Shown piece after piece: positions 1-9,214 of a DNA stretch of 64,000 nucleotides; the first letter of the stretch is position 1, and every line of letters begins with the position of its first letter. Below the pieces are notes generated by a model that was not told where the DNA came from, did not search any database, and worked only from the letters and a program-made list of their open reading frames with translations. Origin of the DNA: Psychrobacillus sp048572895 (lineage in GTDB: Bacteria; Bacillota; Bacilli; Bacillales_A; Planococcaceae); assembly GCF_048572895.1 (NCBI RefSeq), contig NZ_CP183878.1:2604001-2668000 (forward strand), given 5' to 3'. The position numbers were made by a program, and so were the translations under genes.

Positions 1-2277
1 GGGATTGAAACCGCAGCAAATGGAATATTTAATATAAAAGCAAAAGATCTAACATTACCTCAAGCAGCCTACATTGCGGGTATTCCACAAGCTCCATTTG
101 CCTACACACCATTTCGACAAGGCGGAGAGATTAAAGAAGGTGAAGCTCTACAGCTTGGTATTGAGCGGATGAGGACAGTTCTATTCCGTATGAATGAAAC
201 TGGCTATATTACGGATGAAGAATACAATAATGCAGTAAGCTATGATATTACTAAAGATTTTAGAGAGCCAGAAACTCTCCCAGAAGATAAATACCCTTGG
301 TTGACGACTGAAATTGAAAATAGAGTAAAAGAAATTTTAAGAGATAAGTTTGCGGAAGCAGACTCTATTGATCCCGCTAGATTAGATAAAGAAGAGAAAC
401 TATATGAAAAGTATAATATTTTAGCCCAACGTTCGATTAGTACAGATGGTTATCGCATTCACACCACTATCAACAAAGATATGTATTTAGCTATGTTAAA
501 AGTGAGAGATGAGTTCGAATATTATGGCCATACGTTCCAGAAGGAAGTAAAAGATGAGGATTCCGGAGAGATAGTTTTAAAAGACTTCCCTGTTCAAGTC
601 GGGGGGATGCTAATAGAAAATGGTACAGGTAAAATTCTTTCCTTCTTAGGAGGAAGAGATCATAAGCTTGATAAAGTAAACTACTCTACACAAGGTATTA
701 GACCAATAGGTTCTACGATTAAGCCACTACTAGTATATGCTCCCGCGATAGAATACGGGGTAATTGGTGCAGGTAGTCCAGTAGTCGATGTGAAGCTGGA
801 CAATTTAAGTAGTACCACATGGGCGAAATCACCATCTAACTATACAACTGCTCAGGAATTAGGTATCATTTCTGCTCGAGAAGCATTGACAACGTCTCAA
901 AACTTGTCCACTATCCGATTATACGATTTAATCATGGATCGTAAGCCTACTGACTTCTTAATAAAAATGGGATTTGAGAGTATTGGCGAAGCTGAGTATG
1001 CTAATCATGCACTTTCCATTGGTGGGATGACAAAAGGTGCAACACTCGAGGAAAATACAAATGCCTTTGGTACATTTGGAAATAACGGACAGTTTATTGA
1101 TGCTTATATGATAGAGAAAATTGAAGACGTAGATGGTAATCTGATTTATCAGCATGAAGTGGAAGCAGTACCGGTTTTCAGTGCCGCTACTTCCTATATT
1201 ATTACTGATATGTTAAGAGATGTACTGTCTAAAGGGACTGCAAAATTAGCAAACTCTAGATTGAAATTCCAATCTGATTTTGGTGCAAAAACAGGTACAA
1301 CGCAAAATCATAATGATTCATGGCTAGTTGGCTATAACCCAAATATTTCTTTAGGAGTTTGGTTGGGTTATGGAGATGATACACAGACATTATATTATAT
1401 GAATAATCGTTACAATCACCCAAGTGTGCGAGTCAATATGTTCTGGTCTAATATGATGAATGCAATGTATGATGTGAATCCCGAATTAGTGGATGCCTCT
1501 ACTAACTTTACAGCACCTGAAGGAGTGGTTACTAGATCGTTCTGTGGAATTTCAGGACTTGCCGTTTCAGATGCATGTTCTCAAGCTGGTTTAGTGAAGT
1601 CTGATTTATTTAACGCTACTGTTTTATTACCAACTGCAAAAGATGATAGCTTAATCTCTTCTTCCTATGTAGAGATAAATGGAAACAGATATCGTGCGCT
1701 CGATAACACGCCAGGTGAATTTGTCGTAAGTGGTGGTTATGGTGTTAACGAAGACTTTATAAAACGGATGCTCGGGAAATTTGGAGGTAATGCTTCTAAG
1801 CTATTCCCAACAAAATCCGCCTTTGGAGGAAATGTAGTTTCTGAGGAAGTATTTAATGCTGACGGAAGTCCACCTGCTACAGTCACAGCGACAATGACTA
1901 ATGGAACGATGACATGGTCTAAGTCTACTTCTGGAGATGTTGTAGGATATAGAGTGTACGAAGTCGGAAATGGACAAAGAACACTGATTTCTTCTAAGAA
2001 AGAGGCTGCCGGAAACAGTTTACCTATAAATCGTGCAGGTCAATTTATCGCTGTTGCTGTCGATATCACCGGGATGGAATCTGGTTCATCTAATATAGTG
2101 TCTATAGAAGAAGCAGAACCACCTGAGCCAGTGGTTCCACCAACAGCACCAGAAGAGAATGAAGAGAATCCCGTAATACCTCCTACTATAGATCCAACTG
2201 TTCCACCGGTTGAAGAAAATCCTGTCACTCCTCCTGTAGAGGAAGGACCCTCCTCTCCAGGTGAAGGCGGAGGATAA
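1..2277 (+). CDS. class A penicillin-binding protein (PBP1A-like), 5' end outside the window
   Basis: Bifunctional peptidoglycan synthase, C-terminal part; the frame is open from base 1, so the start and membrane anchor lie upstream. The first ~50 codons match the end of the GT51 glycosyltransferase domain (LPQAAYIAGIPQAPFAY). The transpeptidase domain follows: the SxxK serine of GSTIK is at about nt 712, the SQN triad at about nt 895-903 and KTGTT at about nt 1288. An FN3-like module (about nt 1870-2100) and a Pro/Glu-rich tail ending in glycines close the protein; this layout is known from PonA-type PBPs of Bacillales. It acts outside the membrane, polymerising lipid II glycans and cross-linking stem peptides. 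Which paralogue (ponA, pbpF, pbpG or pbpD type) it is cannot be decided from this part. A terminator follows. Confidence 0.93.
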   Translation, partial: GIETAANGIFNIKAKDLTLPQAAYIAGIPQAPFAYTPFRQGGEIKEGEALQLGIERMRTVLFRMNETGYITDEEYNNAVSYDITKDFREPETLPEDKYPWLTTEIENRVKEILRDKFAEADSIDPARLDKEEKLYEKYNILAQRSISTDGYRIHTTINKDMYLAMLKVRDEFEYYGHTFQKEVKDEDSGEIVLKDFPVQVGGMLIENGTGKILSFLGGRDHKLDKVNYSTQGIRPIGSTIKPLLVYAPAIEYGVIGAGSPVVDVKLDNLSSTTWAKSPSNYTTAQELGIISAREALTTSQNLSTIRLYDLIMDRKPTDFLIKMGFESIGEAEYANHALSIGGMTKGATLEENTNAFGTFGNNGQFIDAYMIEKIEDVDGNLIYQHEVEAVPVFSAATSYIITDMLRDVLSKGTAKLANSRLKFQSDFGAKTGTTQNHNDSWLVGYNPNISLGVWLGYGDDTQTLYYMNNRYNHPSVRVNMFWSNMMNAMYDVNPELVDASTNFTAPEGVVTRSFCGISGLAVSDACSQAGLVKSDLFNATVLLPTAKDDSLISSSYVEINGNRYRALDNTPGEFVVSGGYGVNEDFIKRMLGKFGGNASKLFPTKSAFGGNVVSEEVFNADGSPPATVTATMTNGTMTWSKSTSGDVVGYRVYEVGNGQRTLISSKKEAAGNSLPINRAGQFIAVAVDITGMESGSSNIVSIEEAEPPEPVVPPTAPEENEENPVIPPTIDPTVPPVEENPVTPPVEEGPSSPGEGGG

Positions 2278-2301
2278 CTAAAACAAATTGAAATATCGAC
2301 A

Positions 2302-2334
2302 AAGCCCAATTTCTATTTAGAATTGGGCTTTTTT
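2302..2334 (+). terminator. intrinsic terminator after the PBP gene
   Basis: AAGCCCAATTC pairs with GAATTGGGCTT around a short A/T loop and is followed by a T run. It lies 25 bp after the PBP stop codon. Confidence 0.85.
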
Positions 2335-2340
2335 GAATAG

Positions 2341-2712
2341 AGAAGTACAATGGCCAACGAAATTGTATCTTCGAGGTCCGCACGATGCGGGTTAGGCAAT
2401 CATTGCGATTGCATTGTCGCGCCCTTAGACTGTCTTCCCCTCTAAGAGTAAAATCGTATCTTTACTTTAGTTAAACAAAAACGCACTAACCTGTTTCTAA
2501 TAGTTTTAGAAGGGTGAAGGACAGACACAAGCCGCAAAATTACCAAAAAAAGGGATGCTGGTTGGTTGTGACGTCCGTCACAACCAACCAGCATCCCTAA
2601 AAAATCACTCGGTAATCCTATAGCAAAACGTCTGTCCAAAGCCCTTCGAATACGATAGAAATAGGTTTTGATTTTTAAGGACCGGGCATTTTTTAGCAGG
2701 TTTTTCTTATCT
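2341..2712 (-). repeat. MITE-like dispersed repeat, copy 1 (about 370 bp)
   Basis: This gene-free stretch holds a structured element whose reverse complement matches 27665-27885 over several blocks: AAATGCCCGGTCCT, a block around GAAGGGCTTTGGACAGACG, the CCGCATCGTGCGG box and the end near GAAGAT..ATTTCGTT. Inside are imperfect inverted arms (about 2488-2530 and 2620-2670) around a perfect 22-bp-arm palindrome (2552-2597) starting GGGATGCTGGTTGG. There is no credible coding sequence in it. A non-autonomous mobile element is the likeliest reading; no transposase of the family is in the window. Confidence 0.7.
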
Positions 2713-2827
2713 CATTAAATGGATCACTTATAGCTCACTTTTCTCACATCAAATAAAAAAAGAGCATAATGTCCAAATTAATGTTACAGTTAGGAAGAAT
2801 ATTTTAAAAGTGAGTAGGCGAACAAAC

Positions 2828-3205
2828 ATGATTGAGGTAAAAACATCTCCATTAAGTGATGGAGAATTCAATAGAGGGGTATTTGCTACATGTGATATCA
2901 AAAAAGGAGAGCTTTTCCATGAAGCTCCTGTCATTGCGTATCCAAATGACCAGCATCAATACATCGAGCAAACCATACTTGGAGATTATGCTTTTGAGTA
3001 TGGGATAAATCATTCAGCTATCCTTCTTGGTTATGGAATGTTGTTTAACCATTCTTATGAACCTAATGCAATGTATGAGATTAACTTTAATAATCACACA
3101 TTTGACTTCTATGCTTATACAAATATAAAAGCAGGAGATGAAATTCTAATCAATTACAATGGCGACATTGATAATAAAGATAAGCTGTGGTTTGATGAAG
3201 AATAA
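2828..3205 (+). CDS. small SET-domain protein
   Basis: A 125-residue protein that is almost entirely a SET fold. Visible are RGVFATCDIKKGELFHEAP at the N-terminus, FNHSYEPNA (the NHS-type S-adenosylmethionine/pseudoknot motif) near residue 75 and GDEILINYNG near residue 105. SET domains are lysine methyltransferases; in Bacillales such free-standing short forms are known but their substrates are not established. Pre- and post-SET regions are absent. The ATG at 2828 was chosen because the conserved part starts MIEVKTS; an in-frame GTG at 2810 is a plausible alternative and has a slightly better purine-rich upstream site. Monocistronic, with a terminator downstream. Confidence 0.8.
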   Translation: MIEVKTSPLSDGEFNRGVFATCDIKKGELFHEAPVIAYPNDQHQYIEQTILGDYAFEYGINHSAILLGYGMLFNHSYEPNAMYEINFNNHTFDFYAYTNIKAGDEILINYNGDIDNKDKLWFDEE

Positions 3206-3261
3206 AGAAGACATGCAGGCGATACTTGAAAGTTGGCCTTCCAAAATGCAACAGCTGTATT

Positions 3262-3296
3262 AAAAAACAAGGGATAATTGCTATCCCTTGTTTTTT
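3262..3296. terminator. bidirectional terminator between convergent genes
   Basis: AAAAAACAAGGGATA pairs with TATCCCTTGTTTTTT around a 5-nt loop. A/T tracts on both sides serve the SET gene (+) and the TRIC gene (-), whose stop codon overlaps the hairpin. Confidence 0.85.
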
Positions 3297-3906
3297 ATTT
3301 ACCCATACTTATTTTATCATCAATATTACGTGGTAGATTCCACTTAAAATAAACAGATAATATTCTTAATATAACGATAATGATTAAGAGGGAAAATGTG
3401 CTGTAGGGACCACGTATCCAATCTAAACCTATGGCAAGACCCGCTAATACTGCCCATAAGGCATAAATTCCAGAACGGAAGATCATCGGTTTTCGACCTG
3501 CGAACATATCTCTTATCATCCCACCACCTGTACCTGTCATGGAAGCTGCTATAATTACTACTATTAATGGAGCATCAATTGATACTGCATAATTTGCACC
3601 TTGTATGGCGAATGCTGCTAAACCAATGGCATCAAAAAACACCTCACAATTTTTCCATTTACTAATCCATTTTTTCGGCAATATATAGACTATCGTAATA
3701 GCCAATAACGCTATTTCAAATAAATAATCTTGTAACCAAAAGTCCTCAATTGGTATACCAATTAATAGATTACGAACGAGTCCTCCTCCGAATGCTGTTG
3801 TAAATCCTAAAACATAAATACCGAATATGTCATACTCCTCTTCTAATGCAACAAGCACACCACTTATCGCAAATGCAACAGTACCAATGATGTTCAGAAT
3901 GTCCAT
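3295..3906 (-). CDS. TRIC-family (UPF0126) membrane channel protein, YvgT/YadS-like
   Basis: An integral membrane protein of 203 residues with about seven hydrophobic segments. It carries the two family repeats ending in FGGGLVRNLL (near residue 45) and TGGGMIRDMF (near residue 130). These glycine-rich motifs mark the prokaryotic trimeric intracellular cation channel fold, reported to conduct K+. A longer frame reaches 3942, but the AGGAGGGGAGGG ribosome binding site sits inside that extension and directly precedes the ATG at 3906 (MDILNIIG), so the shorter start is preferred. The physiological role in this organism is not shown. A terminator separates it from the upstream amidohydrolase gene. 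Confidence 0.88.
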   Translation of the reverse strand: MDILNIIGTVAFAISGVLVALEEEYDIFGIYVLGFTTAFGGGLVRNLLIGIPIEDFWLQDYLFEIALLAITIVYILPKKWISKWKNCEVFFDAIGLAAFAIQGANYAVSIDAPLIVVIIAASMTGTGGGMIRDMFAGRKPMIFRSGIYALWAVLAGLAIGLDWIRGPYSTFSLLIIIVILRILSVYFKWNLPRNIDDKISMGK

Positions 3907-3950
3907 GTCAAAGCGATCCCTCCCCTCCTCAGGTGAATCCATTCAATCGC

Positions 3951-3987
3951 AAAAGAGTCATTCAAAAAGTGAATTTTGAACGACTCT
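3951..3987 (-). terminator. terminator after the amidohydrolase gene
   Basis: On the minus strand AGAGTCGTTCAAAA pairs with TTTTTGAATGACTCT and runs into TTTT. It lies just downstream of the gene ending at 3994. Confidence 0.75.
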
Positions 3988-3993
3988 ACTGTT

Positions 3994-5175
3994 TTATTCT
4001 TGTATACTACAAACAACTTGTCCGACAGCTTTTGCTGCAACTAAGAGTGCATCTTCGTCGATATCAAATTTTGGATTATGGTTGAAATATGGTTTTTCAA
4101 CGCCTTTTGGTGTACATCCAATATAAAAGTAACAAGCAGGGAATTTTTCAGCATAGTAAGCGAAGTCTTCAGATGGTGCCATTGGTGGGACTTCTTTTAC
4201 TTCTGTAATTTCTTTCACATTCGCATTTTTTAGTGCTTCTGCCACTTTTTCTGTAAGTTCAGGATTATTGTACAAAGGCGGATAGTCTGGTGTATACGTA
4301 AGCTCACAAGTTACATCGAACTCTTCCTCAAGTCCTTTGACAAGACGTTTTACTTCTCGTTCAATCGTTTCTTTTGTTTCAACAGTCATATAACGGATAT
4401 CACCTTCAAGCTCTACGCTATCCTTTATCACATTAAAGGTACCAGCTCCATCAAATGATCCTATTGTAATTACTCCTATGTCAAACGGACTTAATCGGCG
4501 GCTTATAATAGTTTGAATCGCGGTTACAAAGTGAGCACCTGCTACAATTGCATCATTTGCTAAATGAGGCGATGAACCATGCCCACCTCGTCCTTGTATT
4601 TTCAACTTCATGTATGCTCGACCATTGAAAGCAAAGCCTTTATTGTAACCAACCATACCAGCAGGACCAATTGGTAGTAAGTGAATTCCAAACACTTCAT
4701 CTAAATCGTCCAACAGTCCAGATTCTACAATACTTTTTGCTCCACCTGGTGGAACCTCTTCTGCATGCTGATGGATGATTTTAATAGTTCCGGATAGTTC
4801 TGATTTCAGTTGAATTAAACAATCTGCAAGAACTAACATGTAAGCTGTATGACCATCATGTCCGCATGCATGCATGACACCCTCATTTTTAGACTTAAAA
4901 GGAACGAGCGTTTCTTCTACAATTGGAAGTGCATCAAAGTCTGCTCGCAAACCAATTGTTTTTCCAGGTTTCCCACCTTTTATGGTTATAATAATTCCGT
5001 AACCATTTCCGACGTTAGTTTGTATTTCTACATCTTTCCCTTTGTAAAAGTCAGCAATATACCCGGCTGTTTTTTCTTCTTTAAATGATAATTCAGGATG
5101 TTCATGTAAATAACGGCGAATTTGAATCATTTCATCTTTACGTTCATCCAACATTTTCATTAGTTTTTCTTTCAT
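3994..5175 (-). CDS. M20 family amidohydrolase / peptidase
   Basis: A cytosolic zinc-dependent hydrolase of 393 residues. It belongs to the M20D group that includes hippurate hydrolase, IAA-amino-acid hydrolase and N-acyl-diaminopimelate deacetylase. Metal and catalytic motifs are HACGHDGHTA near residue 98, HAEEVPPGGA near 133 and GGHGSSPH near 187, with a C-terminal FNHNPKFD histidine. The reaction should be cleavage of an N-acyl or N-aminoacyl amide, but the substrate cannot be read from sequence. The ATG at 5175 stands 10 nt after AAGGAG; an upstream GTG at 5184 is too close to that site. It lies 14 bp after an MFS gene on the same strand, suggesting import of a conjugate followed by its hydrolysis. 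Confidence 0.87.
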   Translation of the reverse strand: MKEKLMKMLDERKDEMIQIRRYLHEHPELSFKEEKTAGYIADFYKGKDVEIQTNVGNGYGIIITIKGGKPGKTIGLRADFDALPIVEETLVPFKSKNEGVMHACGHDGHTAYMLVLADCLIQLKSELSGTIKIIHQHAEEVPPGGAKSIVESGLLDDLDEVFGIHLLPIGPAGMVGYNKGFAFNGRAYMKLKIQGRGGHGSSPHLANDAIVAGAHFVTAIQTIISRRLSPFDIGVITIGSFDGAGTFNVIKDSVELEGDIRYMTVETKETIEREVKRLVKGLEEEFDVTCELTYTPDYPPLYNNPELTEKVAEALKNANVKEITEVKEVPPMAPSEDFAYYAEKFPACYFYIGCTPKGVEKPYFNHNPKFDIDEDALLVAAKAVGQVVCSIQE

Positions 5176-5189
5176 AACTAACACGCTCC

Positions 5190-6575
5190 TTATTTAACTT
5201 CGCTTTTACCAGCATTATTTGGAACCATGAAAATAATTGATAATAATGCGATGATGCCAAAAATTACATTGGCGATAATACCTCCAGTTGCCGCTGCATC
5301 AACCCCGCTATTGGCTGCGATCATTGAATATACAGTAGCTGATATAGCAACTCCGAAAGCAGAACCGAGGGAACTTGCCATTTTATAAATACCCGATGCT
5401 GCACCAATTTTATCATCAGGTGCATTCGAAACTGCGGTGTCTGTAGATGGTGTTGCATAGATTCCTAATCCTAACCCAAACAAAGCAAATCCGATAAATA
5501 CAACAACTGTGTAAGCTACATCTGGTAAGAATGTTAAGCCCATCACCCCAACACCGATAAGCGTCAAAATTGTACCCCAAAGCATAGGTTTTTTCGCACC
5601 AATTTTTTGAAGAATCTTTTCTCCAACACGAATCATCGCAAGCACAGCAATTAGATAACCGATCGAAAGCATACCTGATTGAAAAGATGTAAACCCTCTT
5701 CCTTCTTGTACATACGTATTCGCAACAACAAGAGTTCCAGCTATAGCATTGAGCAAGAAGTTTGAAACCGTTGCACCAGTGTAAGGTGCGTTTTTAAATA
5801 ATCCAAAATCGATTAGAGCATTCGATTTACCATTTTCAACTTTTATAAAGATAATCGCACCAATTACTGTGACAATTAACAGTACAATCGTAATCCAGTT
5901 TGCCCAACCAATTTCAGCACCTTGTGTGATGAAAATATTCAATGCCAACATTGTTATAATGAAAATAATTAGACCACTAACATCAAATTTAGAATTGCCA
6001 GTTTGTTTAGCTTTACTTTCAGGGGTGTCTTTTAATAACAATAACGCAAGAATTGCGATGATAATCGAGAAGATGAAAATCCATCTCCATCCCATATATG
6101 TTGCAATTGCTCCACCGAATAACGAACAAACACCTGAACCACCCCAAGAACCAATTGACCAATAGCTAAGTGCCCGTTGACGTTCAGCCCCTTCAAAATA
6201 GGCTTTCATCAAGCCAATCGTTGCAGGCATAATACAAGCAGCCGAAAAACCTTGAATGATCCGACCAATAATGAGTAATGTTGACCCAGTTGCTAAAACT
6301 AAACAAAGTGAACCAATTATACTTAAAATGAGTCCGATATTCGTCATTTTTTTCCGTCCAATTTTATCAGCAAGTCCACCAGCTGCTACTATAAAAATAC
6401 CCGAGAATAGCGCTGTTAAACTAATTGCAATGTTTAATGTACCCGAAGAAACTCCTAAATCCTTTTGAACTACGGGAACTACGTTAACCATTGCTTGCGC
6501 AAATAGCCAAAATGTTAATACTCCAAATACAATCCCTGTAATCATTTTATTTGTACCTTTGTAGGTTGTTTCCAT
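5190..6575 (-). CDS. MFS transporter, DHA2-like, 14 predicted membrane segments
   Basis: A 461-residue polytopic protein. The MFS motif A variant GGLADKIGRKK lies after the second segment (near residue 75). Length and the extra central helices fit the 14-TMS DHA2 drug:H+ antiporter group (SdrM/QacA-like), although members also carry metabolites. Start: the ATG at 6575, 8 nt after AAGGAG; the GTG 9 bases upstream overlaps that site. It shares a transcript with the M20 hydrolase (14-bp gap). The upstream 296 bp hold a perfect 12-bp palindrome and the terminator of the AraC-type gene. Direction of transport and substrate are unknown. Confidence 0.85.
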   Translation of the reverse strand: METTYKGTNKMITGIVFGVLTFWLFAQAMVNVVPVVQKDLGVSSGTLNIAISLTALFSGIFIVAAGGLADKIGRKKMTNIGLILSIIGSLCLVLATGSTLLIIGRIIQGFSAACIMPATIGLMKAYFEGAERQRALSYWSIGSWGGSGVCSLFGGAIATYMGWRWIFIFSIIIAILALLLLKDTPESKAKQTGNSKFDVSGLIIFIITMLALNIFITQGAEIGWANWITIVLLIVTVIGAIIFIKVENGKSNALIDFGLFKNAPYTGATVSNFLLNAIAGTLVVANTYVQEGRGFTSFQSGMLSIGYLIAVLAMIRVGEKILQKIGAKKPMLWGTILTLIGVGVMGLTFLPDVAYTVVVFIGFALFGLGLGIYATPSTDTAVSNAPDDKIGAASGIYKMASSLGSAFGVAISATVYSMIAANSGVDAAATGGIIANVIFGIIALLSIIFMVPNNAGKSEVK

Positions 6576-6663
6576 AATTTTCACTCCTTATTTTTCCTAA
6601 ACTTTATCTTGTGTAGAACATCTAACACTATACATAAACACTCTCGAGCATATCATTGAATTT

Positions 6664-6675
6664 GGAAAGCTTTCC
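6664..6675. promoter_or_regulatory. perfect palindrome in the MFS upstream region, possible operator
   Basis: GGAAAGCTTTCC is a perfect 12-bp palindrome 89 bp upstream of the MFS start. It could bind a dimeric regulator; the neighbouring AraC-type protein is one candidate, but this is inference. The rest of 6576-6871 shows nothing besides the downstream terminator. Confidence 0.3.
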
Positions 6676-6817
6676 TTGTGTATATTTTAATCTAGATATG
6701 ACCTATCAAGCCTTGCGATTTTTGTTCAGTTCATTAGTTAGAAAGGACAACATTCTGACATCACCTAATAGATGGTACAAAATAGACGGTTAATTTTTTA
6801 TCTAGAAAAAAATAAAT

Positions 6818-6854
6818 TTAAAAAGCCATCGGTATAATGAAATACCAATGACTC
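6818..6854 (-). terminator. terminator after the AraC-GH39 gene
   Basis: On the minus strand CATTGGTAT pairs with ATACCGATG and is followed by GGCTTTTTAAA. It ends the AraC-type transcript and makes the MFS-amidohydrolase pair a separate unit. Confidence 0.65.
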
Positions 6855-6871
6855 CTGATTATTTATATGAT

Positions 6872-9214
6872 CTATTTGCTGTACGTTTTACGGATATCAA
6901 AAAAATGAATGGCATTGATTGATAGGTATGAATAGAATGACCAATCTTCAAAAATGGTCTCGTCAAAGATTTGCATTGACGGATGACTTAAACGATTAAT
7001 ATATTTAGTCACTTCTAGATCTACGCCGTGTATACTGCTTAGGTTTCCCCAGTTTTTATATAGAGCTCCGTTGTCTTTATCAAATACATACTTTCGTATT
7101 TGATACTCCCCAGGCATTAAATTCGAAATGGTTACTCTTATGTCTTTATTTAACTGTCTGAGGAAAGCATCTTCAATTGAAAAATAAGGGTTTATATTCG
7201 TACAGTTCATAAGTACTAACTGATAACCACCCTCATATTCTGTCAGGATATAATCCTCTCCTTGCGCAATAATGTCACCGGATAATTTCTCGGCAAAAGC
7301 CATAGCGTGATAGGCGGGACGTTTTCCTTTAAAAAAATGGAATAATTCCATTCCTTCTAATTGAATACGATGATGCTGATCGTCGACCTCATGTATTTCG
7401 GTATTAATCCAAAATCCTAGTGAATGGACATCTTTTGAAATTTCTAATGCATTCTTCAATACTAATGCACCACGAAAAAATGTTCCATTTGTGTATCTTG
7501 TATTTCCTGATAACGTATTCCACGTAATTAAATGGAGTGGTTTTTCAATATGTAGCTGTTTTAAATAATTTTTCAATTTAATTGTTTTTTCTTTAATATA
7601 ATCCTTAGCATATAAAAATCGATCATTTCTACTTTCTTCAAAGTCAATTGCCTCGTTTTGATTTGCATGATAACCGATAAAATCAATATTTCCCGCTTCC
7701 TGTAGTAGCCAGGCGTGATGATCATTTGTTCTTTCTTTTTCTATTGAAAACGGAATATACAACCCAATCTGTATCTTTGGAACTATTTTTTTTAGTGTAT
7801 GATAAAGCTTTTCATAAATACGTTGTAGCTCTTTCCCATCGACCGCAGAATAATAGGACTCGTAGTAAAGAATATGCCATTTACTCACATAAGCCTCACC
7901 ATACACTAACAAGCAATGATGTAAAAATCCCTTTAGTTTTGTGAAATATGCTTCTTCATCCATTGATATATCTTGATAGTCAACACGACTAAATATAGAT
8001 AGGTCATGCTTCTTTAAAAAGTTAATAGCAAGATCTGCTGTAAAATAAGGGGAAGAAGTTGAAATAAGCTCGTCCGTTTCTACAGTTGGAAGAAATATAG
8101 TATTGCCTATCAAGTTTCGAATGCCAATGAAATTGAGACGAAGTTCATCTTTTACCGCTAGTACCTGCTCTCGTACATCTTCTCTTAAAATTTCTTTTAA
8201 CTCTCGTATCATCAAAACATGATCTGGTCTATAAATTTTTTCATGTATAGAAATAGAGGCGTCTATATATAATTCTTCATAACGAGTTTCCGTATTGCTA
8301 TACGTATTATTTTTCTCTGTTAGTAACGAACCTATTTTCAAAAATATTTCATTAGAATTAGTTAATGTTTCTACATCTTCCTTTTGATTAATCTCAATAG
8401 TGGTTACTTTTTCTTCCACATGATGCTCTCTATATACTTTAGGAGTTTCTCCATATATTTCTTTAAAAAATTTCGCAAACGACTTCGTATTTGGAAAACC
8501 ATTTTTCATGGCAATAGAAGAAATTGAATCAGTTGTATAGAGTAAATCCTTTACACTGTGTTTTAATCGAATATTCATAAGAAAACGACTAAAGCCCATG
8601 CCCATTACTTTCTTAAAATAACGTGATAAGTACCCTGGAGACACAAAGGTTTTATGAGCCATCTCCTCTAAAGTAATGGGCTCTTGAAAATGTTCCCCCA
8701 AATAATCAACGATTTGACTAATTCGTTGATCTTCCGTATTTATCTTTTCAAATACACTTCCATCTTTCTTAAAACGGCGAATAAGGATCAAGAGAACTTC
8801 ACTTACAAGTCTTTGCATTTCAATTGCATAGATTTCGTCATTTCTATAATAGGTAATGACCATCTCACCAAAGAATGTCCTAAGCTGGTCGAGTAAAACT
8901 TCTCTTCCCATATCGACATCTCCTGAAAAGCATTCAAAACGCCGATTCCGATATTCTCCATAAAACTGATCCATATATGTATCTGAAATGGTAAACCGGA
9001 GAACGCTATTTTTATTATTTCCCTGCATTTCAAAAAGCTCATTGCGGTTAATAAGGAGTAAATCCTTATCTTTAAGTTGATAAATTCGATTTCTTGTTTC
9101 AATTTTAAGCTCCCCATCGATTACTAAAACAAATTCGATTCCACGATTCAATGTCGGGGCTACATAACCGATTTTTTGTATTCGTAGATGGAAGTCCTTT
9201 TGTCGTTCCTCCAA
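6872..9214 (-). CDS. AraC-family regulator fused to a GH39-like domain
   Basis: 780 residues. The N-terminus (about 1-120) is a cupin-like sensor. Two AraC helix-turn-helices follow (about 170-270), with TLEEMAHKTFVSPGYLSRYFKK and ISSIAMKNGFPNTKSFAKFFKE. The remaining ~500 residues resemble a glycoside hydrolase family 39/beta-xylosidase TIM barrel (FIGYHANQ, LHLITWNTLSG) plus a C-terminal beta region. Such fusions are known in Firmicutes and are thought to sense carbohydrates in the cytoplasm. I could not identify both catalytic acids with confidence, so the barrel may be a non-enzymatic sensor. The start is a TTG preceded by AGGTGGTG. The downstream MFS-amidohydrolase pair is its most likely target by position, which is inference. 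Confidence 0.82.
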   Translation of the reverse strand: MEERQKDFHLRIQKIGYVAPTLNRGIEFVLVIDGELKIETRNRIYQLKDKDLLLINRNELFEMQGNNKNSVLRFTISDTYMDQFYGEYRNRRFECFSGDVDMGREVLLDQLRTFFGEMVITYYRNDEIYAIEMQRLVSEVLLILIRRFKKDGSVFEKINTEDQRISQIVDYLGEHFQEPITLEEMAHKTFVSPGYLSRYFKKVMGMGFSRFLMNIRLKHSVKDLLYTTDSISSIAMKNGFPNTKSFAKFFKEIYGETPKVYREHHVEEKVTTIEINQKEDVETLTNSNEIFLKIGSLLTEKNNTYSNTETRYEELYIDASISIHEKIYRPDHVLMIRELKEILREDVREQVLAVKDELRLNFIGIRNLIGNTIFLPTVETDELISTSSPYFTADLAINFLKKHDLSIFSRVDYQDISMDEEAYFTKLKGFLHHCLLVYGEAYVSKWHILYYESYYSAVDGKELQRIYEKLYHTLKKIVPKIQIGLYIPFSIEKERTNDHHAWLLQEAGNIDFIGYHANQNEAIDFEESRNDRFLYAKDYIKEKTIKLKNYLKQLHIEKPLHLITWNTLSGNTRYTNGTFFRGALVLKNALEISKDVHSLGFWINTEIHEVDDQHHRIQLEGMELFHFFKGKRPAYHAMAFAEKLSGDIIAQGEDYILTEYEGGYQLVLMNCTNINPYFSIEDAFLRQLNKDIRVTISNLMPGEYQIRKYVFDKDNGALYKNWGNLSSIHGVDLEVTKYINRLSHPSMQIFDETIFEDWSFYSYLSINAIHFFDIRKTYSK

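Noticed and set aside
2442..2639. 65-codon minus-strand frame inside the repeat at 2341-2712
   Set aside because: It crosses the perfect palindrome and both inverted arms; it is a by-product of the repeat.
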